Assembly (NCBI GenBank): GCA_040751775.1
Contig: JBFMGD010000051.1
Span: 1 to 16,631 of the forward strand
Direction of reading: 5' to 3'
Origin: JBFMGD01 sp040751775
GTDB taxonomy: Bacteria; Bacillota; Dethiobacteria; DTU022
Length of the DNA: 16,631 nucleotides
The notes under the pieces are model-generated. The model searched no databases. It worked only from the letters and a program-made list of their open reading frames with translations, and was not told where the DNA came from. Positions within the stretch are counted from its first letter, which is position 1. Each line of letters begins with the position of its first letter. Below, in pieces: positions 7,022-13,235 of the stretch. The translations under genes and the position numbers were made by a program.

Positions 7022-8146
7022 TTAACCATTTGCCGACCCGGCAATATAGAGTGCATACTCTAGCGGGTTGGTGAAGGCTTTGGTGACGGTAATTTCATTG
7101 TAAGCATTGATTAAAGATACTTTGGCAGGCTGTGAATTGCATTCGATGAACCACAGTTTGCCGTTTTTATCGAGACCCAGATCAATGCCCATTTCCCCGA
7201 ATGGGCCATAGTATTTTTCAATAGACTCATAAACACTAAACAAAAAATGATGGATTCTCTTTTCCAGAGACTCCAGTGCTGCTTCACTGTAGTGCATTTG
7301 ATCGAAAAAAAAGTCTTCAAAACGATAGCTTAAAGCATGCGTCGTAATCGGAGAATTTTTTCTACCCACCCGGACCGGCACCGCAACAATCTCCAGATCA
7401 CCCCTGCCGTTTCTTTGCACCTCTGACCGCAAATCAACCTTCATACCGTCAATTTCAATCAGATCGATGGGCTCTTGGATGATAAAATCCTTACCGCCAA
7501 AAAAATCATGAATAACCTGATATAGACTGTTGAGCGGCACTCTGCGGGATGTTAAATTCCGGACAAAATAGCTAAATTCGTAATAACCGTTCGGCAAGCG
7601 TGTGATCTGCATTACCTGGCGTCCCTGTCTGCCCCGGCAGGCTTTAAGATAAACCCTGCCGTAGTGCTGAAGCATTGGGACCAGGTCTCCTCCATACCTG
7701 CGGTAAAGCCTGGTTTCAGGCAGATACAGCTTTATCCTTCTGTCGCTGCATAACACCTGGTGGACGTCCCATTTGTTAAACGCCGGCAGGTTATTTACTT
7801 TGCGCGTATTAATCGCTTTGGTTGCACTAAGAAAACGCTGCAGTTCCTTTTTACGGTGCTCCGGCACTCCGTCGCGCAGGTAGAGAACATCGGGAAAAGT
7901 AAAATACTGATTTAACCAGCGACCCTGGTCATGATCAAAGTAAGCCCCATAAATCATGTTATTTTCGTAATATATATCCTTCAAAGAAAACAGGTATAAA
8001 GTCGACCGGACCGCCTGGTTGGCCTTATTTAACAGGACAAGCCTTGTTGAACCCGGATGGGCACCATAGATTATATTTTTATTGTTTAATAAAACCCCGA
8101 TCAGGACAGGCCTTGCCGTGCAGTCTTGCGCAGTTTCAGCGGACAT
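7022..8146 (-). CDS. YheC/YheD-type ATP-grasp protein (copy D)
   Basis: 374 residues from ATG 8146, which has GGTGG 8 bases upstream; two in-frame GTGs at 8158 and 8155 overlap that site and are less likely. N-terminal domain: RPVLIGVLLNNKNIIYG through FPDVLYLRD. ATP-grasp part: RVYLKACRGRQGRQVMQI, FIIQEPIDLIEIDGMKVDLRSEVQRNGRG, and EMGIDLGLDKNGKLWFIECNSQPAKVS. It groups with copy A: both share QRNGRGxLEIVAV, SPIxTHxxS, the ECN metal motif and the TVTKAFxNPxxYAxY end, and differ from copies B and C. It leads the operon, with a sigma-K-like promoter about 40 bases upstream. Function in the cell is unknown beyond coat association of the family. Confidence 0.85.
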   Translation of the reverse strand: MSAETAQDCTARPVLIGVLLNNKNIIYGAHPGSTRLVLLNKANQAVRSTLYLFSLKDIYYENNMIYGAYFDHDQGRWLNQYFTFPDVLYLRDGVPEHRKKELQRFLSATKAINTRKVNNLPAFNKWDVHQVLCSDRRIKLYLPETRLYRRYGGDLVPMLQHYGRVYLKACRGRQGRQVMQITRLPNGYYEFSYFVRNLTSRRVPLNSLYQVIHDFFGGKDFIIQEPIDLIEIDGMKVDLRSEVQRNGRGDLEIVAVPVRVGRKNSPITTHALSYRFEDFFFDQMHYSEAALESLEKRIHHFLFSVYESIEKYYGPFGEMGIDLGLDKNGKLWFIECNSQPAKVSLINAYNEITVTKAFTNPLEYALYIAGSANG

Positions 8147-8183
8147 GAACGACACCACCAGGATTTATAGATTTTCCATATTC

Positions 8184-8212
8184 CAATATATGTCCTTAGC
8201 CTGACGGTTGTG
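8184..8212 (-). promoter_or_regulatory. Sigma-K/sigma-E-like promoter of the yheCD-GNAT-yheCD operon
   Basis: On the minus strand CACA, exactly 16 bases, then CATATATTG. This fits the sigma-K pattern in the -35, the spacing and the CATAnnnT core; the final A of the consensus is a G. The CATATATT octamer is shared with the promoter at 1497-1524. The expected transcript start is near 8178. Confidence 0.5.
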
Positions 8213-8385
8213 ATTTTCTAAAAAGGCATAACCCGATATTGTAATAATGCAAGAAAAAAATGCAGCATGCAGAATTACTCTGCCGCCGCAGGAGCGTGCA
8301 TAAGGAGGCTGTATAATATACTTATTCATAATATGACTAATCAAGATTTAAGGGGAAAGTTGCCATTAAACTATGGTGTTAATGT

Positions 8386-9231
8386 CTATTTCAACCCGGC
8401 GGGGCTCATATTGTTTCCGCCGGTAACGTTAATCACTTCGCCGGTCAGGTAATCGGAGTCGGGGGAGGCCAGGAAAGCCACAATCGCGGCGACATCCTCA
8501 GGGGCACCCAATCTCCGCAGAGGGGTGTTTTGAGTGACCTCGTCCTGGATTTCAGCCACCGTCTTTCCTTTAACTTGCGCTTCCATCTGCCAACCCCACA
8601 GCTTTAATTCCGTGACAATATCTCCGGGGCAGAGCGCATTAACACAAATGTTAAAAGGGCCCAGCTCCAGCGCCATGGAGCGGGTCAAACCGAGCACTCC
8701 GGCCTTGGCCGCGCTGTAAGCGTGCATCCAGATTGCACCGCTGCGGGCAGCCCGGGATGACATGTTGATGATTTTACCGCCTTCCCCTCCATCGATCATC
8801 ACTGGAACAACTTCCCTTGAACAAAGAAAGGTGCCGGTAAGGTTCACCCGCAATGTTTTTTCCCAATTCGCCAGGTCAAACTGCGTCAGCGGTGCCGGTC
8901 CGGGTGACACGCCCGCGTTATTTACCAAAATATCAATCCGCCCGAGTTCCCGCTTAATCAATTGAACCGCCTTCTGCACCGATTCCGGGTCCGCAACATC
9001 CAGGCACAGGGGCATGGCGCTGACTCCATGCAAGGAGATTCGGCGCGCGATCTCCGCCAACTCTCCTTCTGTTCCGCCGGTGTTACCGGAGGTCCCGGCA
9101 GCGCAGCCCGGAAGATCGGCCACCACAACAGTTGCCCCTTCCCGGGCCAGCCTGTCGGCACACGCGAATCCGATCCCCTGCACCCGTCCCGCACCCGTGA
9201 TCAAAGCTACTTTACCAGCCAGTCGTTTCAT
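8386..9231 (-). CDS. FabG-like short-chain dehydrogenase/reductase
   Basis: 281 residues from ATG 9231. GGGAGG lies 7 bases upstream of this ATG but only 1 base from the ATG at 9237, so the downstream start is preferred. It is a classical SDR: nucleotide loop TGAGRVQGIG (12-21), NNAG (104-107), and a catalytic set of Ser159, Tyr172 and Lys176 in SS..YSAAK, then CPGDIVTEL and the C-terminal LTGEVINVTGG. The nucleotide loop is two residues longer than the usual TGxxxGIG. ADL at the end of beta2 suggests an NAD(H) preference. Likely a 3-oxoacyl-ACP reductase or an alcohol/ketone oxidoreductase; the substrate cannot be read from sequence. It is flanked by gaps and appears to be transcribed alone. 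It is more GC-rich than the neighbouring ATP-grasp genes. Confidence 0.88.
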   Translation of the reverse strand: MKRLAGKVALITGAGRVQGIGFACADRLAREGATVVVADLPGCAAGTSGNTGGTEGELAEIARRISLHGVSAMPLCLDVADPESVQKAVQLIKRELGRIDILVNNAGVSPGPAPLTQFDLANWEKTLRVNLTGTFLCSREVVPVMIDGGEGGKIINMSSRAARSGAIWMHAYSAAKAGVLGLTRSMALELGPFNICVNALCPGDIVTELKLWGWQMEAQVKGKTVAEIQDEVTQNTPLRRLGAPEDVAAIVAFLASPDSDYLTGEVINVTGGNNMSPAGLK

Positions 9232-9237
9232 GGGCAT

Positions 9238-9558
9238 ACCTCCCGGCTTAGAGCAGCCGCTTTTTTAACAAGGATCTGATTAGCTTTCTGACCTAATTAA
9301 TCAAACGCCGCTCCCGGCCCTGGGCGGCCGGTCACCGCCTGCAACCAATTCTTCACCATGCGGATCGAGCTTAGCTTCCATAACGGAATCTCCCCTTTTA
9401 ACTCCTGTTTATCGGCTTCTTCGATTTGAATAACCCAGACAGGATCATACTGACATCTTCGCTAATTATAGATTCAAAACATTTCAAAGTCTAATTGTTA
9501 TTACTTATGGATGTATCCGATTAATTGATAAGATTAGTTTTAGGCACTGTTAAGCCGT
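9238..9558. other. Gap between the SleB-like gene and the dehydrogenase
   Basis: Apart from the 26-codon ORF with its ribosome site I see no gene. There is a weak TGATTA/TAATCA inverted repeat around 9278-9303 and no T-tailed hairpin. Confidence 0.4.
9301..9381 (-). CDS. Candidate 26-residue ORF upstream of the dehydrogenase
   Basis: ATG 9381 is preceded at 8 bases by AAAGGGGAG, among the better ribosome sites in the window. The ORF reads MEAKLDPHGEELVAGG and ends PPRAGSGV. A second short frame starts at an ATG inside it (MVKNWLQAVTG...). It may be a leader peptide, a small protein or the start of a decayed gene. No family is recognised. It is local GC-rich sequence in an otherwise AT-rich gap. 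Confidence 0.3.
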   Translation of the reverse strand: MEAKLDPHGEELVAGGDRPPRAGSGV

Positions 9559-9987
9559 TTAGCGGAAGAAGACATGATTGCCGATCGTTACTGTTTTACT
9601 CTTGCCGCGCACCCACAGATCATCGGTCAGAGCAGGGTTGTAAAACCCGGTAGCCCCGTGAGAGGGATCTACCCCCCGCAGGGCAACCCTGACCGCCCGA
9701 TAGGCAGATGAAACGGCCGGTTGATTGATCCGGCCATCCAAGACCGGTGAATACTGGTAAATCCTGTTTACTACCTGGAGAATGACCTCCCGAACAGTAT
9801 TGGGATAGCGCATATCCTTCACCCGGTTCAAAACTGAAGCGGCGACGGCAACCTGACCGGGAAATGGCTCTCCGGCTGCTTCAGCGCTAACCAAGCGGGC
9901 AAACAGATCCAGGTCATCTTGGGCTAGTTTTTCTTTTAAACCACGGCCGTTTGTTCCGGTCAAAGTGATCCTTCCCCTCAAATGCAT
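9559..9987 (-). CDS. SleB/CwlJ-type cell wall hydrolase, shortened copy
   Basis: 142 residues from ATG 9987 (AGAGG 7 bases upstream). The start is uncertain: TTG 9963 has the stronger GGGGAAGG site, while the frame is open up to ATG 10080, whose product begins MLFLLTSHKAWAYTV, like the end of a signal peptide, but has no ribosome site and lies 5 bases past a terminator. The domain is Hydrolase_2 (SleB): DLDLFARLVSAEAAGEPFPG with the catalytic Glu in SAEAAGEP, QVAVAASVLNRVKD, YQYSPVLDGRIN, ATGFYNP and IGNHVFFR. These enzymes are lytic transglycosylases of spore cortex or wall. It is nearly the same as the C-terminal half of the next gene upstream but lacks LysM repeats, so it is a tandem duplicate that lost its N-terminal part. 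It may be a working CwlJ-like short form or a decaying copy. Confidence 0.75.
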   Translation of the reverse strand: MHLRGRITLTGTNGRGLKEKLAQDDLDLFARLVSAEAAGEPFPGQVAVAASVLNRVKDMRYPNTVREVILQVVNRIYQYSPVLDGRINQPAVSSAYRAVRVALRGVDPSHGATGFYNPALTDDLWVRGKSKTVTIGNHVFFR

Positions 9988-10085
9988 GGAACAGCCTCTA
10001 GACCTACCGGTCAGACAAAAGCTGTTGCTATCATGAACAGTATATGCCCAAGCCTTGTGAGAAGTGAGAAGAAACAGCATGGAGT

Positions 10086-10114
10086 AAAAAGAAAAAGCCT
10101 CCCTTTCGGGAGGC
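10086..10114 (-). terminator. Strong terminator after the LysM-SleB gene
   Basis: The minus strand reads GCCTCCC-GAAA-GGGAGGC followed by TTTTTCTTTTT: a 7-base GC-rich stem, a GNRA-type loop and a T-run. It lies 57 bases after the stop at 10172 and separates the two SleB-type genes. Confidence 0.9.
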
Positions 10115-10171
10115 CGGATCTTAAGCCTAAATTGCCGTGCCAGGCTACATAGCCGATACCGCTAAGTTTAT

Positions 10172-10933
10172 CTACCGGAAGAAAACATGGTTGCCGATCA
10201 CGGTGGTCACAGGCTGGCTGCGCACCCACAGATTGCTGGTTTTGCGCGGGTTATAAAATCCGGTGGCTCCCAGCGAAGGATCAGAACCGTTTAAGGCATC
10301 CTGTACCGCCCGGTAAGCTGTTTCACTGGCCGGAAGGTTAATCCTGCCGTCCAGCACCGGCGAGTACTGGTAATAACCGTTGGCCACCTGCAGAATTACC
10401 GCCCGGACACTGCCCGGATAGCGGGAATCTTTAACCCGGTTTAAAACCGAGGCGGCAACCGCCACCTGGCCCAAATAGGGCTCTCCGGCGGATTCAGAGT
10501 GAACGAGGCGGGCAAACAGGTCCATATCGGCGTTAGAAAGGCTGTCGCCCTGAGCGGGCGGTAGAGCGGTCCCGCTACCCCCGGGGATGGTGAGGATCTG
10601 TCCCGGAAAGATCAGGGCCGGATTGCTGATACCGCTGGCCTGAGCGATTTGAGTTACCGAAATGCCGTACTGCTGCGCGATCCGGTAGAGAGTTTCCCCA
10701 CGGCTTACCCGGTGCTTACCGGGTATAATCAAATTCTGCCCGGTGTGAATTAAGTAGCTTTCGGAAAGGTTGTTGGCCCCGGCAACTGCAGCCACGGTAG
10801 TGCCGTATTGCTGAGAGATGCGCCACACCGTTTCACCACGCTGGACGGTATGGTTTACCGCGGCTTCCGCGGCGCCGGCAGCCAATAACACGACCAGGAA
10901 AAAACACAGGACTACCTTACGTGATTTCAACAA
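10172..10933 (-). CDS. Secreted LysM-LysM-SleB cell wall hydrolase
   Basis: 253 residues from TTG 10933, with AAGGAGG 9 bases upstream; a second TTG follows directly. Signal peptide 1-24 (LKSRKVVLCFFLVVLLAAGAAEA). LysM 1 spans about 28-70 (HTVQRGETVWRISQQYGTT through LIIPG), LysM 2 about 73-117 (HRVSRGETLYRIAQQYGIS through ILTIPG), then a short linker and the Hydrolase_2/SleB domain from about 133 (MDLFARLVHSESAGEPYLG, catalytic Glu in HSESAGEP; ends IGNHVFFR). LysM binds peptidoglycan glycan strands and SleB cuts them as a lytic transglycosylase, as in germination cortex breakdown. It has a c-di-AMP riboswitch and a sigma-A promoter upstream, which points to vegetative wall or turgor control rather than a purely spore-stage role. 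Its stop is followed by a terminator, so it is monocistronic. Confidence 0.93.
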   Translation of the reverse strand: MLKSRKVVLCFFLVVLLAAGAAEAAVNHTVQRGETVWRISQQYGTTVAAVAGANNLSESYLIHTGQNLIIPGKHRVSRGETLYRIAQQYGISVTQIAQASGISNPALIFPGQILTIPGGSGTALPPAQGDSLSNADMDLFARLVHSESAGEPYLGQVAVAASVLNRVKDSRYPGSVRAVILQVANGYYQYSPVLDGRINLPASETAYRAVQDALNGSDPSLGATGFYNPRKTSNLWVRSQPVTTVIGNHVFFR

Positions 10934-10954
10934 TAGGTAAAGCCTCCTTTTTAT

Positions 10955-11060
10955 ACGCCTCCGGGGTTAGCTGACGGGTTAGGGACAGGAGTTATCCCCC
11001 CAAAAACTCGGTTCACCCCTTGGTTAAAGCGGTTCCCCCGTACTGATTAAGATTCGGCGT
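10955..11060 (-). ncRNA. c-di-AMP (ydaO/yuaA) riboswitch
   Basis: The minus-strand leader carries the conserved blocks of this class in order: ACGCCGAA at the 5' end, GGGGGAACC (11039-11031), GGGGTGAA (11019-11012), AACTCCTGTCCCTAACC, then CCCGTCAGCTAACC (10978-10965) and GGAGGCGT. ACGCC 11060-11056 pairs with GGCGT 10959-10955 as the closing stem. Genes for wall hydrolases with LysM/SleB domains are classical targets of this riboswitch. The ribosome site AAGGAGG starts only 5 bases after the closing stem and no terminator hairpin lies before the start codon. Confidence 0.93.
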
Positions 11061-11072
11061 TATGTTAACTTT

Positions 11073-11101
11073 ATTATAGTTAACAAAAAAGAGCCTGACA
11101 A
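11073..11101 (-). promoter_or_regulatory. Sigma-A promoter of the riboswitch and LysM-SleB gene
   Basis: TTGTCA, exactly 17 bases, then TATAAT, placing the transcript start about 7 bases downstream of the -10, just before the aptamer. The -35 overlaps the loop and 3' arm of the upstream operon's terminator. The -10 is flanked by GTTAAC on both sides. Confidence 0.8.
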
Positions 11102-11111
11102 ACAGGCTCTT
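11085..11111 (-). terminator. Terminator of the ffh-yraN operon
   Basis: On the minus strand AAGAGCCTG and CAGGCTCTT form a 9-base stem around TTTGT and run into TTTT. It lies 107 bases beyond the yraN stop. Confidence 0.88.
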
Positions 11112-11218
11112 GAAGGGTATACAGAGATATTTGTTAAGAATTTATTTTGTTATGTTAACATTATTTAATTATTGGGCTTTATCGCAGGAATGGTAATCGG
11201 CAGAGAAAATGTTCAATA

Positions 11219-11590
11219 TTACCCAAATAGAATACCGCGAAAGTGTTCTATATTCAGTACCGTTAGATTTTCGGGATCCATTTCGATAGCAACGCAATCA
11301 ATGCGGCAGGGCATCTCCCGGCCGTGTTCTTTCTGAAGGTAATACAGGGCTGTTCTTTTCAGCTTTTTCTCCTTATTCCGGGTGATCGATTCCGAAGCCC
11401 GCCCCATCGCACCGCCGGTACGGGTACGCACTTCCACGAAAACGATCGTCTCTCGCTCCCGGGCCACGATATCTACCTCTCCAAGCGGGCAGCGATAGTT
11501 GAGCTGAATGATCCTGAATCCGCGGCTGTTAAGGTATTCGAGGGCGGCCTTCTCGCCGGATTGACCTATCCTTTGGCGCTGCCGGGTCAC
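11219..11590 (-). CDS. yraN: YraN family (UPF0102) endonuclease-like protein
   Basis: 123 residues from GTG 11590, whose GTGA overlaps the rnhB stop. The family signature is complete: GQSGEKAALEYLNSRGFRIIQLNYRC, then GEVDIVARE and IVFVEVRTRTG, which carry the E...D...ExR/K pattern of a restriction-endonuclease-like fold. The family has no settled role; proposed links are to DNA processing or recombination. Its usual place next to rnhB supports orthology. It is the last gene of the housekeeping operon, followed by a terminator. Length is normal for the family. Confidence 0.93.
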   Translation of the reverse strand: MTRQRQRIGQSGEKAALEYLNSRGFRIIQLNYRCPLGEVDIVARERETIVFVEVRTRTGGAMGRASESITRNKEKKLKRTALYYLQKEHGREMPCRIDCVAIEMDPENLTVLNIEHFRGILFG

Positions 11591-12405
11591 GGCCGTTTCT
11601 CTGCCGCGGGCTCGCTAAAGTCAAGCCTAAAAGTGCGGCGGTGTTCCGGACAGGGGCCCCAGCGGTTCAAAGCGCGGCAGTGTTCCGCGGTAGCGTAACC
11701 TTTATGCCGGTCGAACCCGTATGCTGGGAAGCGGTCGTGCAGCGCGATCATCATCCGGTCCCGGGTTACCTTGGCGATTACGGAGGCGGCGGCTATGGAA
11801 AGCGATAAGGCGTCCCCCCCCTTGATCGCCTTTTGGGCTAATGAGAGGCCGCGAATCGGGAAGCCATCCACCAGGACCATGCCCGGTTCCACGGGCAGGG
11901 CGGCCAGCGCCTCCCGCATGGCCTGCATCAGCGCCCCGTAAATATTAAGCCGGTCGATTGCCTCTACCGGGCTAGCGCCTACCCCGACCCCCAGGGCTGT
12001 CTGCCGGATGATCTCAAATAACCCGGCCCGGCTTTCCGGTGTAAGCTGCTTGGAATCATTCAGGCCGTTAATCACGGTACCGGGCGGCAAAATGACCGCC
12101 GCCGCGACCACCGGACCGGCTAGGGGGCCGCGGCCTGCTTCATCCACCCCGGCGACATGGACAATGCCCTGATCCCAAAAAACTTTTTCTTCCATAATCA
12201 TCTTATGTAAACGCGCATCTTCAGCCTGCTCGCGCAGGCGGCGTTGCCGGTACCGTTCCAAAAGAACCCACGCGCCGCGGCGCCGGTCGTTTTCAAGCCG
12301 CAGCTCTTCAGCCCGGTTCAATTGTTTTGTCCCGTCGAGATAATCGGCCAATTCAGCCAGGGTCAAATTATGTATCTCTCTCACTTCCAACCTCTCACCT
12401 CTCAT
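11587..12405 (-). CDS. rnhB: Ribonuclease HII
   Basis: 272 residues from ATG 12405, whose ATGA overlaps the rbgA stop. It removes RNA from RNA-DNA hybrids, including single ribonucleotides in DNA, in the cytoplasm. The catalytic set is visible: D88 and E89 in GVDEAGRG (86-93), D180 in LVDGF, and D198 in GGDALSLSIAAASVIAK. A helical N-terminal extension of about 80 residues is typical of Bacillus-type RNase HII. KVTRD and the GYDRHKGY-like GFDRHKGYATAEH support the family. It is translationally coupled to both neighbours. There is nothing unusual in the core. Confidence 0.96.
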   Translation of the reverse strand: MRGERLEVREIHNLTLAELADYLDGTKQLNRAEELRLENDRRRGAWVLLERYRQRRLREQAEDARLHKMIMEEKVFWDQGIVHVAGVDEAGRGPLAGPVVAAAVILPPGTVINGLNDSKQLTPESRAGLFEIIRQTALGVGVGASPVEAIDRLNIYGALMQAMREALAALPVEPGMVLVDGFPIRGLSLAQKAIKGGDALSLSIAAASVIAKVTRDRMMIALHDRFPAYGFDRHKGYATAEHCRALNRWGPCPEHRRTFRLDFSEPAAEKRP

Positions 12406-13235
12406 ACTGGAGGCTCTTCCAGGGTAAGCCGGCCGAGGGTACCGCTTTGAAAATCACGCAGCAGCAGCGCGGCAGCCCGGTCCAGGTCGATCTTGCCCGC
12501 GGACTGCAGGCAGCCCTGCCCGGCCCCGATCCGCTCCAATACAGCCTCCGGCTCGTCCCAAGACGGCAGGGCATAGCGCTTTAGAAGCAGTTCTTCAAAG
12601 CCGCGCTGCCGGTAAAAGTTGAGCAGCCATAAAGCCAGGTTCTGGATGTCCAGCCTACTCGGCGGCAGCGCGCCTACCACGGCCAGCGGCACCGCCGTTT
12701 CTGCCGACAGGTTTGGCCAGAGCACGCCCGGTGTATCCAGCAGTTCGATCCCGGGCATCAGGCGGATCCACTGCCTTCCCCGGGTGATCCCGGGCCGATT
12801 GCCGGTACGGGCAGCCGCCTTTTTCACCAGCAGGTTAATCAATGTAGATTTGCCCACATTCGGGATGCCGGTGATCATCAGGCGCAGCGGCTTTTTCAGC
12901 CGAGACGGCCCCATCTGCGCAGCACGGCTTTTCAGGGTTTGATGGAATGTCTTATACGCGGCGGGCGCGAATACGCTGAACGGGACCGCCTGGAGGTCTT
13001 GCCGCTGAAAATAAGAAAGCCACCGGGCGGTTACAGCCGGCTCTGCCCGGTCGGCTTTATGCAACAAAATCAAGCAATCGCGGTCACCGATCAGACGGGA
13101 AAGCGCCGGGTTTCGGCTGCTGATCGGCACGCGGGCATCGAGCAGCTCCACAACCAGATCCATCAACTTCAGATCTGCCCCGAGCTGGCGCATGGCCCGG
13201 GCCATGTTGCCGGGATACCATTGCTCCTTTTTCAC
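12402..13235 (-). CDS. rbgA: RbgA/YlqF ribosome biogenesis GTPase, with changed active-site residues
   Basis: 277 residues from GTG 13235, whose GTGA overlaps the lepB stop; an upstream in-frame start at 13286 would overlap lepB by 55 bases and precede the usual start of the family. It is a circularly permuted GTPase: G4 first (HKAD, 59-62), then G1 GIPNVGKST (123-131), G2 Thr in PGITRG (151) and G3 DTPG (167-170), then a helical C-terminal domain. RbgA helps late 50S subunit assembly. Two oddities: the N-terminal PGHMA of the family reads PGNMA (N10), replacing the His that B. subtilis work places in GTP hydrolysis, and G4 reads HKAD instead of NKAD. The gene is otherwise intact and in its normal operon place, so it is not an obvious pseudogene. 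Confidence 0.93.
   Translation of the reverse strand: MKKEQWYPGNMARAMRQLGADLKLMDLVVELLDARVPISSRNPALSRLIGDRDCLILLHKADRAEPAVTARWLSYFQRQDLQAVPFSVFAPAAYKTFHQTLKSRAAQMGPSRLKKPLRLMITGIPNVGKSTLINLLVKKAAARTGNRPGITRGRQWIRLMPGIELLDTPGVLWPNLSAETAVPLAVVGALPPSRLDIQNLALWLLNFYRQRGFEELLLKRYALPSWDEPEAVLERIGAGQGCLQSAGKIDLDRAAALLLRDFQSGTLGRLTLEEPPV

Larger units (their letters stand above)
11064..11159. repeat. Three GTTAAC sites around the riboswitch promoter
   Basis: GTTAAC occurs at 11154-11159, 11079-11084 and 11064-11069. The outer two belong to an 11-base direct repeat GTTAACATAAC (minus strand). The inner two form TGTTAAC-N9-GTTAACA around the -10. This arrangement could be an operator; no regulator is identifiable. 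Confidence 0.4.

Noticed and set aside
8267..8452. Plus-strand ORF with a TAAGGAGG at 8301-8308
   Set aside because: The nearest in-frame ATG is 24 bases from that site and the frame runs antisense into the dehydrogenase gene.
11324..11698. 124-codon plus-strand ORF
   Set aside because: Antisense to yraN and the end of rnhB; no supporting ribosome site or family.
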